A stretch of DNA of 64,000 bases from Mesocentrotus franciscanus (taxonomy: Eukaryota > Echinodermata > Echinoidea > Camarodonta > Strongylocentrotidae). Location: positions 25,369,403-25,433,402 of the forward strand of contig CP137680.1 in assembly GCA_037976565.1 (NCBI GenBank), in the 5' to 3' direction. The notes under the pieces were generated by a model, which saw only the letters and a list, made by a program, of their open reading frames with translations, ran no database searches and had not been told where the DNA came from. The position numbers were made by a program, and so were the translations under genes. Shown piece after piece: positions 1 through 10,314 of the stretch. The stretch's first letter is position 1. Each line of letters begins with the position of its first letter.

Positions 1-1297
1 GTACTAGCTCCATTTCTCATTTCCCTTGTCCCCCTCTCCGTCTCTCTCTCTCTGTCTACCACCCCCCTCGCACCTTTATCTATCTCTCCCCCATCCACAT
101 TATTGCTGTATATAATGTTTAGATTCATTTTCACTCGTTTACTATGAGCGTGATTTGGACTCTATTGTGGAACAATGTAGATAAACGCAAAATAGCCTAT
201 GCTAGCACCTTCTTGAATCAATTATCACTAAATCTCTCCCTATATATCTGCGATCATCCTTCCTTTCAAGGCTTAGCACCCTTACAAATAACTGATATCA
301 ACAAATTTTAGACCTGAAACGTCCCGCTTTCTATGGAAAGGCGCATCCGGGTTAGGGCGGGGATTATAGCGCCCGAAAGGGCGTGTGTCGGAACTTATCG
401 AACAATGAGCATCCGTTGTGTGTTGTAAAAACTGATTTCTATAGATTATCGATCATAGTGCTTCAGATAAATTCCGCTACTCCATGATTGCCCTCTTCAA
501 GCTTTCTTACATTAATTCTTTTGCTATCAATATGAGTAACATTTACATAATTACTGTTCTCGTTATCAGTATCTGATAAACGAGAATCGTCAGTAAACTA
601 AAATCGGAAAGTTAGAAGTGGCGAAAGGTGAATACAAAAAAACCCCACACCAATAACATGGATGTAAGCTGTGCGCCTTCCATCATTCTAGATTTTTGTC
701 GTGGCCCGGCTGAACGAACCGAAAACCAAAATGTTTATGTGAGTGTACAGTTTTCTTCACATATTCAGTATACCCAATCTTTATCCCCCTAGAAAATGTA
801 AATACATGTGTAACCAATCAAAACAGTATGAGCATATAATTATACGAGGCCATGTCTGGGGGTACTGTCAACTATGTGACACCGACACCGCAAGAGTTGA
901 TCCATATGACCAACTCTCTTTCTATCCACACCAACAAAATGGGGTATCCAATATACCCTTGATCAAAATGGACACTTCAATGTGTGTAACGTCAGTTACC
1001 ACGATGTAATGTCAGTTAACATGCTGTTACATTCATTTCTAAGGACACAATGTTATATATGGCTAAATTATTTTACCTTCAGAAGGCACTTGCAATTGAA
1101 CATGACTTTGTAGTATTGTACTCGTTAAGGAAACAGTCAGAGTAAGAAGTTAATATTTCGCAATAAAATGATAAAGCAAAAGGATATGAAATATCGTTGG
1201 ATATGGCTATTTCATCAACAAATAATAGTAGGGTTTTCATTTATAAACTGAAATGAATTAATTGTAATTAATTATGTTGTCACTGATATCGTATTAT
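1..1297. other. Gene-free stretch, nothing recognised
   Basis: Starts with a pyrimidine-rich tract (about 1-110), then ordinary AT-rich DNA. A small hairpin (GCGCCC-GAAA-GGGCG) lies near 370. The 88-codon ORF at 743-1009 has no recognisable motif, and I do not call it a gene. Confidence 0.6.
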
Positions 1298-1505
1298 GTC
1301 CAACCCCTTCTTATCACCCTCAAACAATCCTGCCCACTGTTCATAAATAATAAAAAACCTTAAAACGAAGTAGGTAATATACACTCCTTTATATCCCCCT
1401 TAACGCCCCTCCCCCTACTAGCCCCTAATCATCCAGGCTACATCATTATTCCAAACCCCTTCTCATTACCCTCAAACAACCCTGCCCACTGTTCATAATT
1501 TTTAT
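1298..1505. repeat. Diverged direct repeat pair
   Basis: Two copies of a ~57-bp segment (1298-1355 and 1449-1505) share 'CAAACAA(T/C)CCTGCCCACTG' followed by TTCATAA. The spacing is about 150 bp. The second copy abuts the 3' tail of the neighbouring LINE. Confidence 0.6.
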
Positions 1506-1528
1506 TTATTTATTTATTTATTTATTTC
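1501..1528 (-). repeat. (AAAT)n LINE tail
   Basis: Plus strand reads (TTTA)n. On the minus strand this is the simple-repeat 3' tail expected of the adjacent LINE remnant. Confidence 0.7.
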
Positions 1529-2885
1529 TAATCTTTTGTCAGGGTAGCCCATTCACCAATAAGTAATGGTCTTCCATTAGGCCCTGAATAAACATGAACA
1601 TATTTACATAAAAAAGCATAACGTTTATACAGAACAGTTTTAAAAAAATCCATGGTACATTTAGAAAGAAATAACACAGCAATAATAGACGTGGCACAAA
1701 CGAATACTCGTTTGCAAAATAATTATATATCATTAACCTAGTTCAACTGTAATGTCAATAGAAAAATATTGATTAAGTCGCAATTATGTGAATAAATCAT
1801 GTTAATATTACAGAACATGCACGTAGTGTATGTTTGGCTGAGCTGTTCACAAATTACAACTTTGTTTAAACAATCTCTTAAATGAATTGACAGAAGAAGC
1901 CGTTCTCATCGAATTGTCTAGCTTATTCCATTCAAATATAGAACAAACAATTGGGCTACACTTATAACAATCAGTGTGAAATCTGAAGGTAAGAAGGTGC
2001 TAAGTTATGAACGCATTTATATATCATCATAACACGACTTAACTCAAACCGTTTGTCTAGTGTCATACATTTAAGACTTGTGAACAAATCAGCCGACGGT
2101 GTGTCATATGTTTTGTTCAATATTATTCTTGCGGCCTTCTTTTGAATTTTCTGCAGCTTAGTTGTATGGGAATGAAATCTGTTCGACCATACAACAGAGC
2201 AGTAATCTAATCGTGGCAACACTAGACTGTTATAAAGTAACTTTAAGGTACGAGTTGGATTATAGGGGTATAGTGAGTCTTTAATATATATATTGTGGCG
2301 AAATTCCATGGAGGGCCCAATAAAACAGTAACATAATTTGGAAGTGGACCCTTTTCTGGACAGGTAGCCCGTAAAGAGAGCGAAATATAGGCGTAATAGA
2401 GGACATTCTTGGTGTGAAAGTAAGGAGTCTTTCACTGGAATTTTGGAGGGATTGCACTCTATCTTGCTGGTGTTTGGTGAGTCAAAATAGAATAGAATTA
2501 CAAAATTCTAAACGAGATGAGATTAATGCATGGATTAATTGTTCACATGCTCGTCTAGTCAAAGATTTTCGTATGAACCCAAGGTTCTGCAGTTGATATC
2601 CCACAGACTTTGATATGCTAGATACATGTCCAATAAATGACATATTATTATTATTAATATTAATATCACACCAAGGTTACGAACCTTTGAGGATAGCTTT
2701 ATATCTATGCCACCTACTCGCAAACCTAAATGATAATGATTAGCTCTCAGTAAAGTATTCTTAGAGCCCAAAATGATAAACTCAGTTTTATTTTCATTTA
2801 TTTTAAGACCGTTGGAATCCATCCAGCCTTTTATGTCATGAATACAGGCTTCTAAAGTTCTCCTAGCATCGGCAATTGCATCTGA
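1501..2885 (-). pseudogene. 3' end of a CR1/Jockey-like non-LTR retrotransposon (broken)
   Basis: Minus-strand remnant of the last third of a reverse-transcriptase polyprotein. Around 2885-2700 a segment like the RT region after the catalytic box is readable (W-M-D-S-N-G-L-K-I-N-x-x-K-T-E). After a frame change, 2435-1971 gives the C-terminal part with LYNSLVLPRLDYCSVVWS and LQKIQKKAARII, typical of CR1/L2/Jockey elements. A further frame change leads to WNKLDNS...SFKRLF and a stop at 1847-1849. At the 3' end the minus strand has an (AAAT)n tail (plus strand 1501-1528). The endonuclease and the YADD box are absent, so the copy is 5'-truncated. An ATT-rich microsatellite interrupts it near 2645-2672. 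Family assignment rests on motif style only. Confidence 0.8.
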
Positions 2886-3190
2886 GGAAGGATGTACTCA
2901 TATATTGCCCTCTACGTTGAAACTTTACATACATGAAGATCGACTATCGATCGTGTAAAAACAAATAGGTGTTACGAATAAGGGTTTTAACGAAAATATT
3001 CACTTCTCATTTCAAAAGTACTGGTCCGAAACTGGTAGGACAAACGGTGCGGTCACACCGGCTGACCCCAAGCAACAGAAGCGGTCTAGCTCGTTCGCGC
3101 TATACCATAGCAATAAGAGCGGTCTAGCTTGTGTAAACATGGAAGCGTACCTCTGGAGCGATCCAGTGGATCGGTCTAGCCTGGATCGGT
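2886..3190. other. Gene-free stretch with repeated GCGGTCTAGC words
   Basis: No gene recognised. The word CGGTCTAG recurs four times between about 3080 and 3195, twice preceded by GAT. It borders the stop of the Myb/SANT ORF and may be the end of the mobile element carrying it. Confidence 0.4.
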
Positions 3191-3487
3191 CTAGGAAGTG
3201 AGTGAGAACGGGGTCCTAGACTCGTATCGATATTGCCCGAACTCCTTCTTTGCCAGGAGCCTTAGGGGCTTCCATTGCTCCTTGATTTGATGGAGCTGCC
3301 ACTTCTCCCCATGCCTGACTTGAAATATGTCGGCAATTTCCACCCATGTATCTTTCTTTGATTCGTTTGATTTGTAATCCGTCCTTCTATTGTTGATTAT
3401 GTTGATCCTATTTTTGATTAGTTCAAATAAGTAAAACCTCTCAGTATTCTGCCAATTTACTTTGGAGCGGGGTCGTGATGTCTCCAT
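3191..3487 (-). CDS. Myb/SANT-like DNA-binding domain protein, probably transposon-derived
   Basis: 98-codon ORF starting at ATG 3487. It reads as a Myb/SANT-like (PF13873-type) trihelix domain over most of its length. An N-terminal aromatic/basic stretch is followed by 'LFELIKNR' (helix 1), then 'KKDTWVEIADIF' with the conserved Trp (helix 2), then a QLHQIKEQWKPLRLLAKKEF helix with a second Trp and basic residues. In animals such domains occur in Harbinger transposon accessory proteins (Naif1-like) and in many lineage-specific transposon-derived genes. No Harbinger DDE nuclease is visible nearby. The C-terminus ends soon after the domain, so the copy may be a first exon, truncated or degenerate. 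Palindromic repeats lie just upstream on the same strand (3600-3811). Host versus transposon origin is not resolved; expression is unknown. Confidence 0.65.
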   Translation of the reverse strand: METSRPRSKVNWQNTERFYLFELIKNRINIINNRRTDYKSNESKKDTWVEIADIFQVRHGEKWQLHQIKEQWKPLRLLAKKEFGQYRYESRTPFSLTS

Positions 3488-3599
3488 CTTGCAAGTGTAC
3501 TATAGGCTATAGCTGATGAGGATGCTAATTGCTAGCTATCTAGCTAGCTGGAGTAGTAACCAAAGTTACTGAGCATGCTCAGTTCATTATTTTGCTCTC

Positions 3600-3811
3600 T
3601 TAGACCATGGACTAAATTTAACCCACGGTTTAACCCACGGTTTGACCCATGGTTTAAACCATGGGTTAAATTTATACCATAGATTATTTAAACCTCGCTT
3701 TGTGAATACGAACCAGGTTTAAACCGTGGGTTAAATTTAAACCTAGGCTAAATAACCCACGGTTTATAAAACCGTGGATTAAATTTAAACCTCCTTTGTG
3801 AATTCGGGCCT
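3600..3811. repeat. Palindromic AACC(C/A)ACGGTTTAAA repeat cluster
   Basis: Dense short inverted repeats of the type TTTAACCCACGG / CCGTGGGTTAAA and one near-perfect ACCCATGGTTTAAACCATGGGT palindrome. Two segments, ending near 3700 and 3805, finish with a similar CC(T/G)..TTTGTGAATNCG motif. This looks like two copies of a transposon terminal region rich in hairpins. The autonomous partner is unknown. Confidence 0.6.
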
Positions 3812-4225
3812 ATGACTCCAAACAAAAGAAATTACAATGCTAAAATATTTATGTAGGTGCCTGTGATTTTGGTTGTCTTGCACTAATATTAATATAAGAA
3901 TTCTTCTAAAACTCTTGTACAAATATTTCTAATTTACATGAATTTCCAGGAAGCAGCGTAATTAGTGAAAATGGACTTCATAGTACCCGTCTTTACACAG
4001 CTAATGTAAACACATGAAAACAAGATTTAAACTTCTAAATTTTAACCATTACGCTGTAACACTTTCATCCATTTAAAACACCAATACACGACATGTACAT
4101 TTAACAACTAAATTATTCATACCCTTACCCAATTTCGTCCCGATTTTGTCCCAACTCAACTGTACAGTGCGTATAACAAAAAGTGTACACAATTTTGGTA
4201 GCTTCTAATTATATAGTTACTAGCA
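3812..4225. other. Gene-free AT-rich stretch
   Basis: No ORF, repeat or motif I can support. Confidence 0.5.
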
Positions 4226-4260
4226 GGGCCCGTGGAAAATCCACGGGATTCTAGGGAGGG
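4226..4260. repeat. Perfect 8-bp hairpin, CCCGTGGA-AAA-TCCACGGG
   Basis: ACTAG is followed closely by a stem-loop with an 8-bp GC-rich stem and a 3-nt loop. A near-identical hairpin in the same ACTAG context lies at 6479-6507. The first satellite array lies between them, so they could mark the ends or internal landmarks of a repeat-bearing element. Confidence 0.6.
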
Positions 4261-4850
4261 TGGGAGGGGGTTGTAAATACTTTTAGATAGATGTGTGCTA
4301 TCGATTGATTTTATAATTTTTTTTTTATAATCATTTTTTAATTATAATTATTATTATATTTTTAAAAAGATATTTCTGTGCTAGATGATATTATTTCTCT
4401 TCATTGTATAGGCCTACTTTTTATCATTTTATAATTTTTCTTCTTCTTTTCATTAATATTTTACTCGTTAGAATACCAACCTTTTGTTTGCTGTCCCATC
4501 ATGTATCGTTTTGAATTTTTTTTCTTCTGAATTATGTATTAAATAAAACTTGAAAACTGGAAGAAAACAGTGAAATCAATAATTTGTAATCAAAATTGAT
4601 GCAGATATTTTAGACTTTACTTTCGTTTTCACTTTCGTTATTTACGATTATTGTCGTCACTTCGTTCCTATTATTCTCACTATCCCTTTCCCGGATCCTC
4701 ACTCTCGTTATCTATACGAATCAAGGGCGTCATTGCAATCCGAGTTTGAGCATGGGGGACACAATTACACGGTCACTCTCTCTAGTTTTTCTGTTTCAGG
4801 GCATGTACTTTCATTGGTGACCGGTTTCATTTATTGTCTTTTTTATCTTT
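4261..4850. other. Gene-free AT-rich stretch beside the satellite
   Basis: T- and A-rich DNA without a supported gene. The last ~50 bp begin to resemble the satellite unit. Confidence 0.5.
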
Positions 4851-5767
4851 GACGTTTCATTACATTTTTAGAGAAAGAAGACGATTGGTTGTACCGTTCT
4901 CGACTCTTAATCTTTTTTCTGAATTCAGTTTCCCACCTCCCGCGCGAAGCGCGTAAGTTTTGACGTTTCATTAAATTATTAGAGAAAGAAGACGATTCGT
5001 TCTACCGTTCTCGACTCTTAATCCTTGTCTGAATTCAGTTTCCACCCTCTCGCGCGTAGCGCGGCTTTGACGTTTCATTAAATTAAGTTTAAAAAGAAGA
5101 CGATTCGTTGTACCGTTCTCGACTCTTAATCCTTGTCTGAATTCAGTTTCCACCCTCTCACGCGTAGCGCGGAAGCTTTGACGTTTCATTAAATTATTTT
5201 TAAAAGAAGACGATTCGTTGTACCGTTCTCGACTCTTAATCTTTGTTTAAATCCAGTTTCCTACAGCGCGAAGCGCGGAAGCTGTGACGTTTCATTAAAT
5301 TATAAGAGAACGAAGACGATACGTTGTACCGTTCTCGACTCTTAATCCCTGCTTTAATTCAGTTTCCCCCCTACCGCGCGAAGCGCGGAAGCTTTGACGT
5401 TTCATTAAATTATTTTAAAAAGAAGACGATTCGTTGTAGGTAGGCTACGTTCTTGACTCTTAATCTTTGTTTGATTCAGTTTCCCCCTCCCGCGCGAAGC
5501 GCGAAAGCTTTGACGTTTCATTAAATTATTACAGAAAGAAGACGTATTGTACCGTTCTCGACTCTTAATCCTTGTTTGAATTCAGTCCCCCCTCCCCCCT
5601 CCTTTCCGCGCGTTTCATTCAATTATTTAAAAGACGATTCGTTGTACCGTTTTTGACTCTTAATCCTTGTTTGAATTCAGTTTCCACCCTCTCGCGCATA
5701 GCGCGGAAGCTGTGACGTTTCATTCAATTATTTAAAAAAGAAGACGATTCGTTGTACCGTTGTACAG
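4851..5767. repeat. Satellite array 1, ~8.5 units of ~108 bp
   Basis: Units begin near 4851, 4962, 5069, 5180, 5286, 5396, 5512, 5609 and 5714. Each contains GACGTTTCATTAAATTATT, then AGAAAGAAGACGATTCGTTG, ACCGTTCTCGACTCTTAATC, a GAATTCAGTTTCC block and a hairpin CGCGCGAAGCGCG. Unit length varies from 97 to 116 bp. Short ORFs in the array are by-products of the period. A related array lies at 8087-9372 and a fragment at 22008-22166. Confidence 0.95.
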
Positions 5768-5928
5768 AATTTGTATAAATATTTTCAAAGTAAAGGTTTT
5801 ACGCGAAAAATCGGACGGTTTGTGCCAAAATATTGCGGCAGTCGCACGAATTAACTCGACTGTGTGTGTGGGCGTAGAACCAACACATTACGTTCTCGTC
5901 AGCTTGGGTGCTGCATAGGCCTATATAT

Positions 5929-6140
5929 AGCAAGATGCCTAACACGGAATAGGCCCAACCCGCTGCGCCTTGTACTTGCTACGCCACATGACTTGAGTGG
6001 ATTGTCGTATGCTGTGTATTTCTCTGGCATGCCCGTGAAGTGCCTACAAAGCATATCATACAGCAAGATGCCTAACACGGGGTAGGCCCGGTCCTTTGCA
6101 GCGTGTATCTGCTACAACACATTATGGAGTGGATCATCTC
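5929..6140. repeat. Tandem duplication of ~133 bp
   Basis: AGCAAGATGCCTAACACGG starts at 5929 and again at 6062. Both are followed by a TAGGCCC block, a TGC-rich block and GAGTGGAT. Copies are diverged and coding potential is not evident. Confidence 0.75.
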
Positions 6141-6159
6141 TTGATAGTGTAATCTCTTT

Positions 6160-6470
6160 GAATAATTAGGCAGAGGGCGGGTGCACGCCTCGCCGCCTCA
6201 CTCTCGCGGGTTCGTCGCCTCCTTGCACGGATGACGCCGGCCGTGCTCTCGTCCGCCCGTCCTCCCGGGACCCCGAAACCACCTTTACAACGACATGGAC
6301 GGCGACCACGGGGTCGACGTGGCACGCGGACTGCGCGAGCGGGTCCGCTTGAATTGTGTCGCCGTTCCGCGCGACGGCCAAGGCGGGTACGGTCGAGGAT
6401 AGACGGGTTTGATGTCAAAAATCACATTCGCAGACCGTTACGTACCCCCCGCGGCGATTTTGCGTATTAA
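6160..6470. other. GC- and CpG-rich island, function unknown
   Basis: About 300 bp far richer in G+C and CpG than its surroundings, between the duplication and the second hairpin. Overlapping ORFs exist on both strands, but they are proline/arginine-rich translations expected of GC-rich DNA and show no domain. It may be a CpG-island promoter, a gene fragment or transposon cargo. Confidence 0.5.
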
Positions 6471-6478
6471 TAATATAG

Positions 6479-6507
6479 ACTAGTGGAACCCGTGGAAATC
6501 CACGGGG
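6479..6507. repeat. Second CCCGTGGA-AA-TCCACGGG hairpin
   Basis: Preceded by ACTAG as at 4226, with a perfect 8-bp stem and 2-nt loop. Confidence 0.6.
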
Positions 6508-7385
6508 ACTGAAAGTGTTTTGAGACTAGGATGAGTTCGACTGCAACAATTAGATGGAAAGGCAAGAATAACCCCCATCTGGACTGAAAAACCTGAAGAG
6601 TTTTGTTGCAAAATGCAATAAATCCATGTTTGTAAATTATAGATATTTGTGTTTAAAGGTATAGCTGCTGAATCATAATGGAAATAATAAGGGAAATTGA
6701 TGTTGCTTCTGTCAATATTCCCTCACTAGTCTTGTGCGAATTGCGGAAACTAATTTGACGTTTCATCAAATTTTGAGAGAAATAAGATGTCTCAATTACA
6801 CATTTCTACTCTGTTTTTTAATTAGACTTTATTTTTATTATGACTTATCTATTCCAAATTTTCTCCTAGGTTTTTATCCTTTTGTCTTTTTGTTTTATTT
6901 TAGAGTGCCAAGATTTGCATAAGAATTGACAGTTATTTACTAACTGGCATAGATGCGCCTAGTTATATCCCACCTTTCATGAATAGCCTATATCTAGTAG
7001 TACGTAGTATAGTTTTTCTTTCATAACTGTGATCTAGGCCTATGTGATTTTTTTTTGTTACACAGGCAATATATTCTCCACTGTCTCTGGAAAAAAAATC
7101 TGAACAGAGCTGTCGTATACTCAGTACTCAGCCGACCTACAAACTTGGGGGAGGGGGCATGTCTCACATGAGATGAGATCAAATCAAAGTTGTACATCAT
7201 CTGCGTTACTCACTTTCTGAAAAGCACCCTAAACGCACTCACACTTATGTGAGGTTATTGTTATTGCCCTAAACGGGATTGTAGTAGGAGTAGTTTGAAA
7301 CAGGAAACCGTCTAACATCTAAATATCACCTTTGAATTTGATACCCTTTTTCTTGATTTCTGCTGTTTGTGATACCTTTAGGGAG
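6508..7385. other. Gene-free stretch
   Basis: AT-rich, no supported gene. A short satellite-like phrase (TTTGACGTTTCATCAAATTT) near 6755 suggests a decayed unit. Confidence 0.5.
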
Positions 7386-7388
7386 TTA

Positions 7389-7670
7389 GGCCATTTAAAA
7401 AAATGTTTAGCGTCCTGCCTTTTGAAAAAAAGGAAGGAGGAAGCCCTTTTCCCAAAATGGCCGCTCGGTACATTTTCCCGATTGGCTAGACAGCCAGTCG
7501 GGCTATTTTTCAAGATGGCCGCCAGTATTTTTTTTTAAATTAAATTAGGAATAAAAAACATTTTAGCAGTATGTTTTTCATATTTTTTCATTTAAAAAAA
7601 GAATTTGAAAAAAAGGAGGCGGCCTCAAAAAAGGAAGCGGGCGGGGACGCTTAACATTTTTTTAATGGCC
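7389..7670. mobile_element. 282-bp MITE, Harbinger-like (TTA target duplication)
   Basis: Terminal inverted repeats: the left end GGCCATTTAAAAAAATGTTT matches the reverse complement of the right end (AACATTTTTTTAATGGCC), and the similarity continues inward through AGCGTCC. The flanks are TTA at 7386-7388 and 7671-7673. A 3-bp TTA/TAA duplication is typical of the PIF/Harbinger superfamily. There is no coding capacity. The Myb/SANT ORF at 3191-3487 is a plausible relic of a related autonomous element (inference). Confidence 0.8.
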
Positions 7671-7815
7671 TTAGGTCTAAATGCTGGAAAGTATCCTTTA
7701 TTCCGTTTTTGTTCAGCGGATGATGAAGGGGCCTACATTCCTCAATGACACATGCCCCGGGCACAAATACCTTCTGCATGCGTAGAGGCTTGTGCCACTT
7801 TGTATTCGTCCCCGA

Positions 7816-7841
7816 AACTGATGATGATGATGATGATGATA
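7816..7841. repeat. (GAT)n microsatellite
   Basis: Uninterrupted TGA/GAT trinucleotide run. Confidence 0.9.
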
Positions 7842-8086
7842 GTGGTAGGCTAGCACAGGGCTAGCCGACGATACCTGTACCGGTAGTATCTGGTAGGCCT
7901 ACGTTGTGTGTTCAGATTGGTGGTCAGATAGTCTGGTCAGCTGGTATGCTTGTGCAATCGAAATTGCAATTAATATTATTATCAGTAAATTTACAAATTA
8001 CGTTACAACGTCAGAAATTATTTCAAATCAAAATTAAAACTTACCATTGATAAAACATTGTATTTTCATCGGATAGGGTCTTTAAA

Positions 8087-9372
8087 CATTTCATTAAATT
8101 ATTAAGGAAAGAAGACGATTCGTTGTACCGTTCTTGACTCTTAATCCTTGTCTGAATTCTGTTTTCCTCCGCGCGAAGCGCGGAACCTTTGACGTTTCAT
8201 TAAATTATTAGAGAAAGAAGACGATTTTTTGGTGCCGTTCTCGACTCTTAACCCTAATTGTCTGAATTCAGTTTTTCTCCCGCAAAGCGCGGAAGCTTTG
8301 ACGTTTCCTTAAATTATTAGAGAAAGAAGACGATTCGTTGTACCGTTCTCGACTCTTAATCCTTGTCTGAATGAAGTTTCCCTCTGCGCGAAGCGCGGAA
8401 GCTTTGGGGTTTCATTAAATATTAGAGAAAGAAGACGATTCGTTGTACCGTTCGCGACTCTTAACCCTAATTTTTATTGTCTGAATTCAGTGTCCCTCCT
8501 CCCGCGCGAAGCGCGAAAGCTTTGAAATTTCCTTGAATTTTGAGAGAAAGCAGACGTTCCGTTGTATTGTTCTCGACTCTTAATCCTTATCTGAATTCAG
8601 TTTTTCCCCCTCGCGCGAAGCGCGAAAGCTTTGACGTTTCCTTAAATTATTAGAGAATGAAGACGATTCGTTGTACCGTTCTCGACTCTTAATCCGTGTC
8701 TGAATGAAGTTTCCCCCTTTTGCGCGAAGCGCGGAAGTTTTAGGGTTTCGTTAAAATATTAAAGAAAGAAGACGATTCGTTGTACCGTTCGCGACTCTTA
8801 ACCCTAATTGTCTGAATGGAGTTTCCCCCCTCCTGCGCGAAGCGCGGAATCTTAGACGTTTCATTGAATTATTATAGAAAGAAGACGATTCGTTGTACCG
8901 TTCTCGACTCTTAACCCTAATTGTCTTAATTCAGTTCCCCCCCTCCCGCGCGAAGCGCGGAAGCTTTGAAATTTCCTTGAATTATGAGAGAAAGCAGACG
9001 TTCCGTTCTGTTGTTCTCGACTCTTAATCCTTATCTGAATTCAGTTTTTCCCCCTCGCGCGAAGCGCGGAAGCTTTGACGTTTCCTTAAATTATTAGAGA
9101 AAGAAGACGATTCGTTGTACCGTTCTCGACTCTTAATCCGTGTCTGAATGAAGTTTTTCCCCCTCGCGCGAAGCGCGGAAGCTTTGACGTTTCCTTAAAT
9201 TATTAGAGAAAGAAGACGATTCAGTGTACCGTTCGCGACTCTTAACCCTAATTTTTATTGTCTGAATTCAGTTTCCCTTTCCTAAGCTTTGACGTATACT
9301 TAAATCATTAGAGAAAGAAGACGATTCGTTGTACCGTTCGCGACTCTTAATATTTGTTTGATTTTAGTTTCC
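8087..9372. repeat. Satellite array 2, ~11.5 units of ~110 bp
   Basis: Same unit as array 1. Unit starts near 8191, 8300, 8406, 8524, 8633, 8742, 8855, 8968, 9077, 9186 and 9291. Most units retain the GCGCGAAGCGC hairpin. A higher-order pattern is visible: variants with 'TTAACCCTAATT' and variants with 'TTAATCC(T/G)TGTCTGAAT' recur in blocks (8406-8524 resembles 8742-8855; 8524-8742 resembles 8968-9186), which suggests duplication of two- or three-unit blocks. Confidence 0.95.
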
Positions 9373-9659
9373 TCGAAAATTTTAAACCTCTGATTTCCTT
9401 AGCTGATATTATAGGAAAGTGAAACTTTGAGAAAATACAAGTATTATAGTTGTAGTCTCTCTCGAAGTCGTCACAGCGGATAAAAAGTCACAGTTCGTAA
9501 GGAAAAAACCTTGTCGGCCGACCGACATTATACATCTCACCGACTTGAAACTTCTGCATTGATATAGTACACGAGCATCGAGCAAGAATACCGACACAGC
9601 TGACCCGACACAGCAACATATTTATGCGGGTCTTTCTTGCTCCCTCGACGAGACGACTA

Positions 9660-9965
9660 CACCAATACCCCCTCTCTCTTTAACTCCCACCCCTCCTCTC
9701 TCAGACTCTTACCTCCCCCTCTCTCTCCTCTCTTTCACCCCCCGTTTCTTTTGTTTTCCTTTTCTCTTTTTTTCTTTCCTTTTCTCCTTTTCTTTCTTTT
9801 CCTTTCTTTCCTCTCCTCCCTTTTTTTCTTTTTTCTCTTTCATTCTTTTCTTCTCTTTCCTTTCTTTTCTTTCTTTCCTTTCTTTTTCTTTCTTTCCTTT
9901 CTTTTCCTTTTCTTTTTTTTCTTTCCCTTTCCTCTCTTTTTTTTCCTCCCCCTTTTTTTCCCGAC
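9660..9965. repeat. Polypyrimidine tract (CT-rich)
   Basis: About 300 bp almost entirely C and T on the plus strand. The apparent 119- and 161-codon ORFs over it are low-complexity by-products. Confidence 0.9.
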
Positions 9966-10194
9966 GGCAGCGGCAACTTTACCGACAATATCCTGACAGG
10001 TGGGGGGTGTCGTACCCCACCCCCCTTTGGAGACGCCCCTGAGCGAGGCACAGCTTCAGCACCTCGGATACACGTTCCCTCCAAGGGCGTGTTCCGGGGA
10101 GCGGCGGCAAAACAAGTTGACGGCGTTGAAAGGCCCCAAAACCTCCCGCTATTACTATAAAGATAACCTATGTGACCTTGAATCATCTTTCACG
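9966..10194. other. GC-rich junction segment
   Basis: Follows the polypyrimidine tract. It contains a short GGGGTG/CACCCC palindrome near 10000-10025. No gene is supported. Confidence 0.4.
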
Positions 10195-10314
10195 TATGGA
10201 CACCTACCCCTTGGGCAACCAACCCCGGATAACCACCCCTAGGATAACCACCCCTAGGATAACCACCCTCTAGGACGAATACCCCCTAGGACAACTACCC
10301 CCGGACAACTACCC
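10195..10314. repeat. Left arm of palindromic minisatellite (GGATAACCACCCCTA)
   Basis: Repeats of GGATAACCACCCCTA grading into GGACAACTACCCCC. The order of variants is mirrored at 11476-11640 on the opposite strand, so arms and centre form one large inverted repeat. Confidence 0.8.

Noticed and set aside
743..1009. 88-codon plus-strand ORF as a gene
   Set aside because: No motif, no splice or promoter context, and length within chance expectation for this composition.
4971..5189. Repetitive 72-residue ORF
   Set aside because: A translation of the satellite unit, not a gene.
6134..6470. Arg/Pro-rich ORFs in the GC-rich island
   Set aside because: Overlapping frames on both strands are expected of GC-rich DNA; no domain or splice structure seen.
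9637..10186. Long ORFs over the CT-rich tract, both strands
   Set aside because: Low-complexity Phe/Leu/Ser or Lys/Glu/Arg translation of a polypyrimidine tract.
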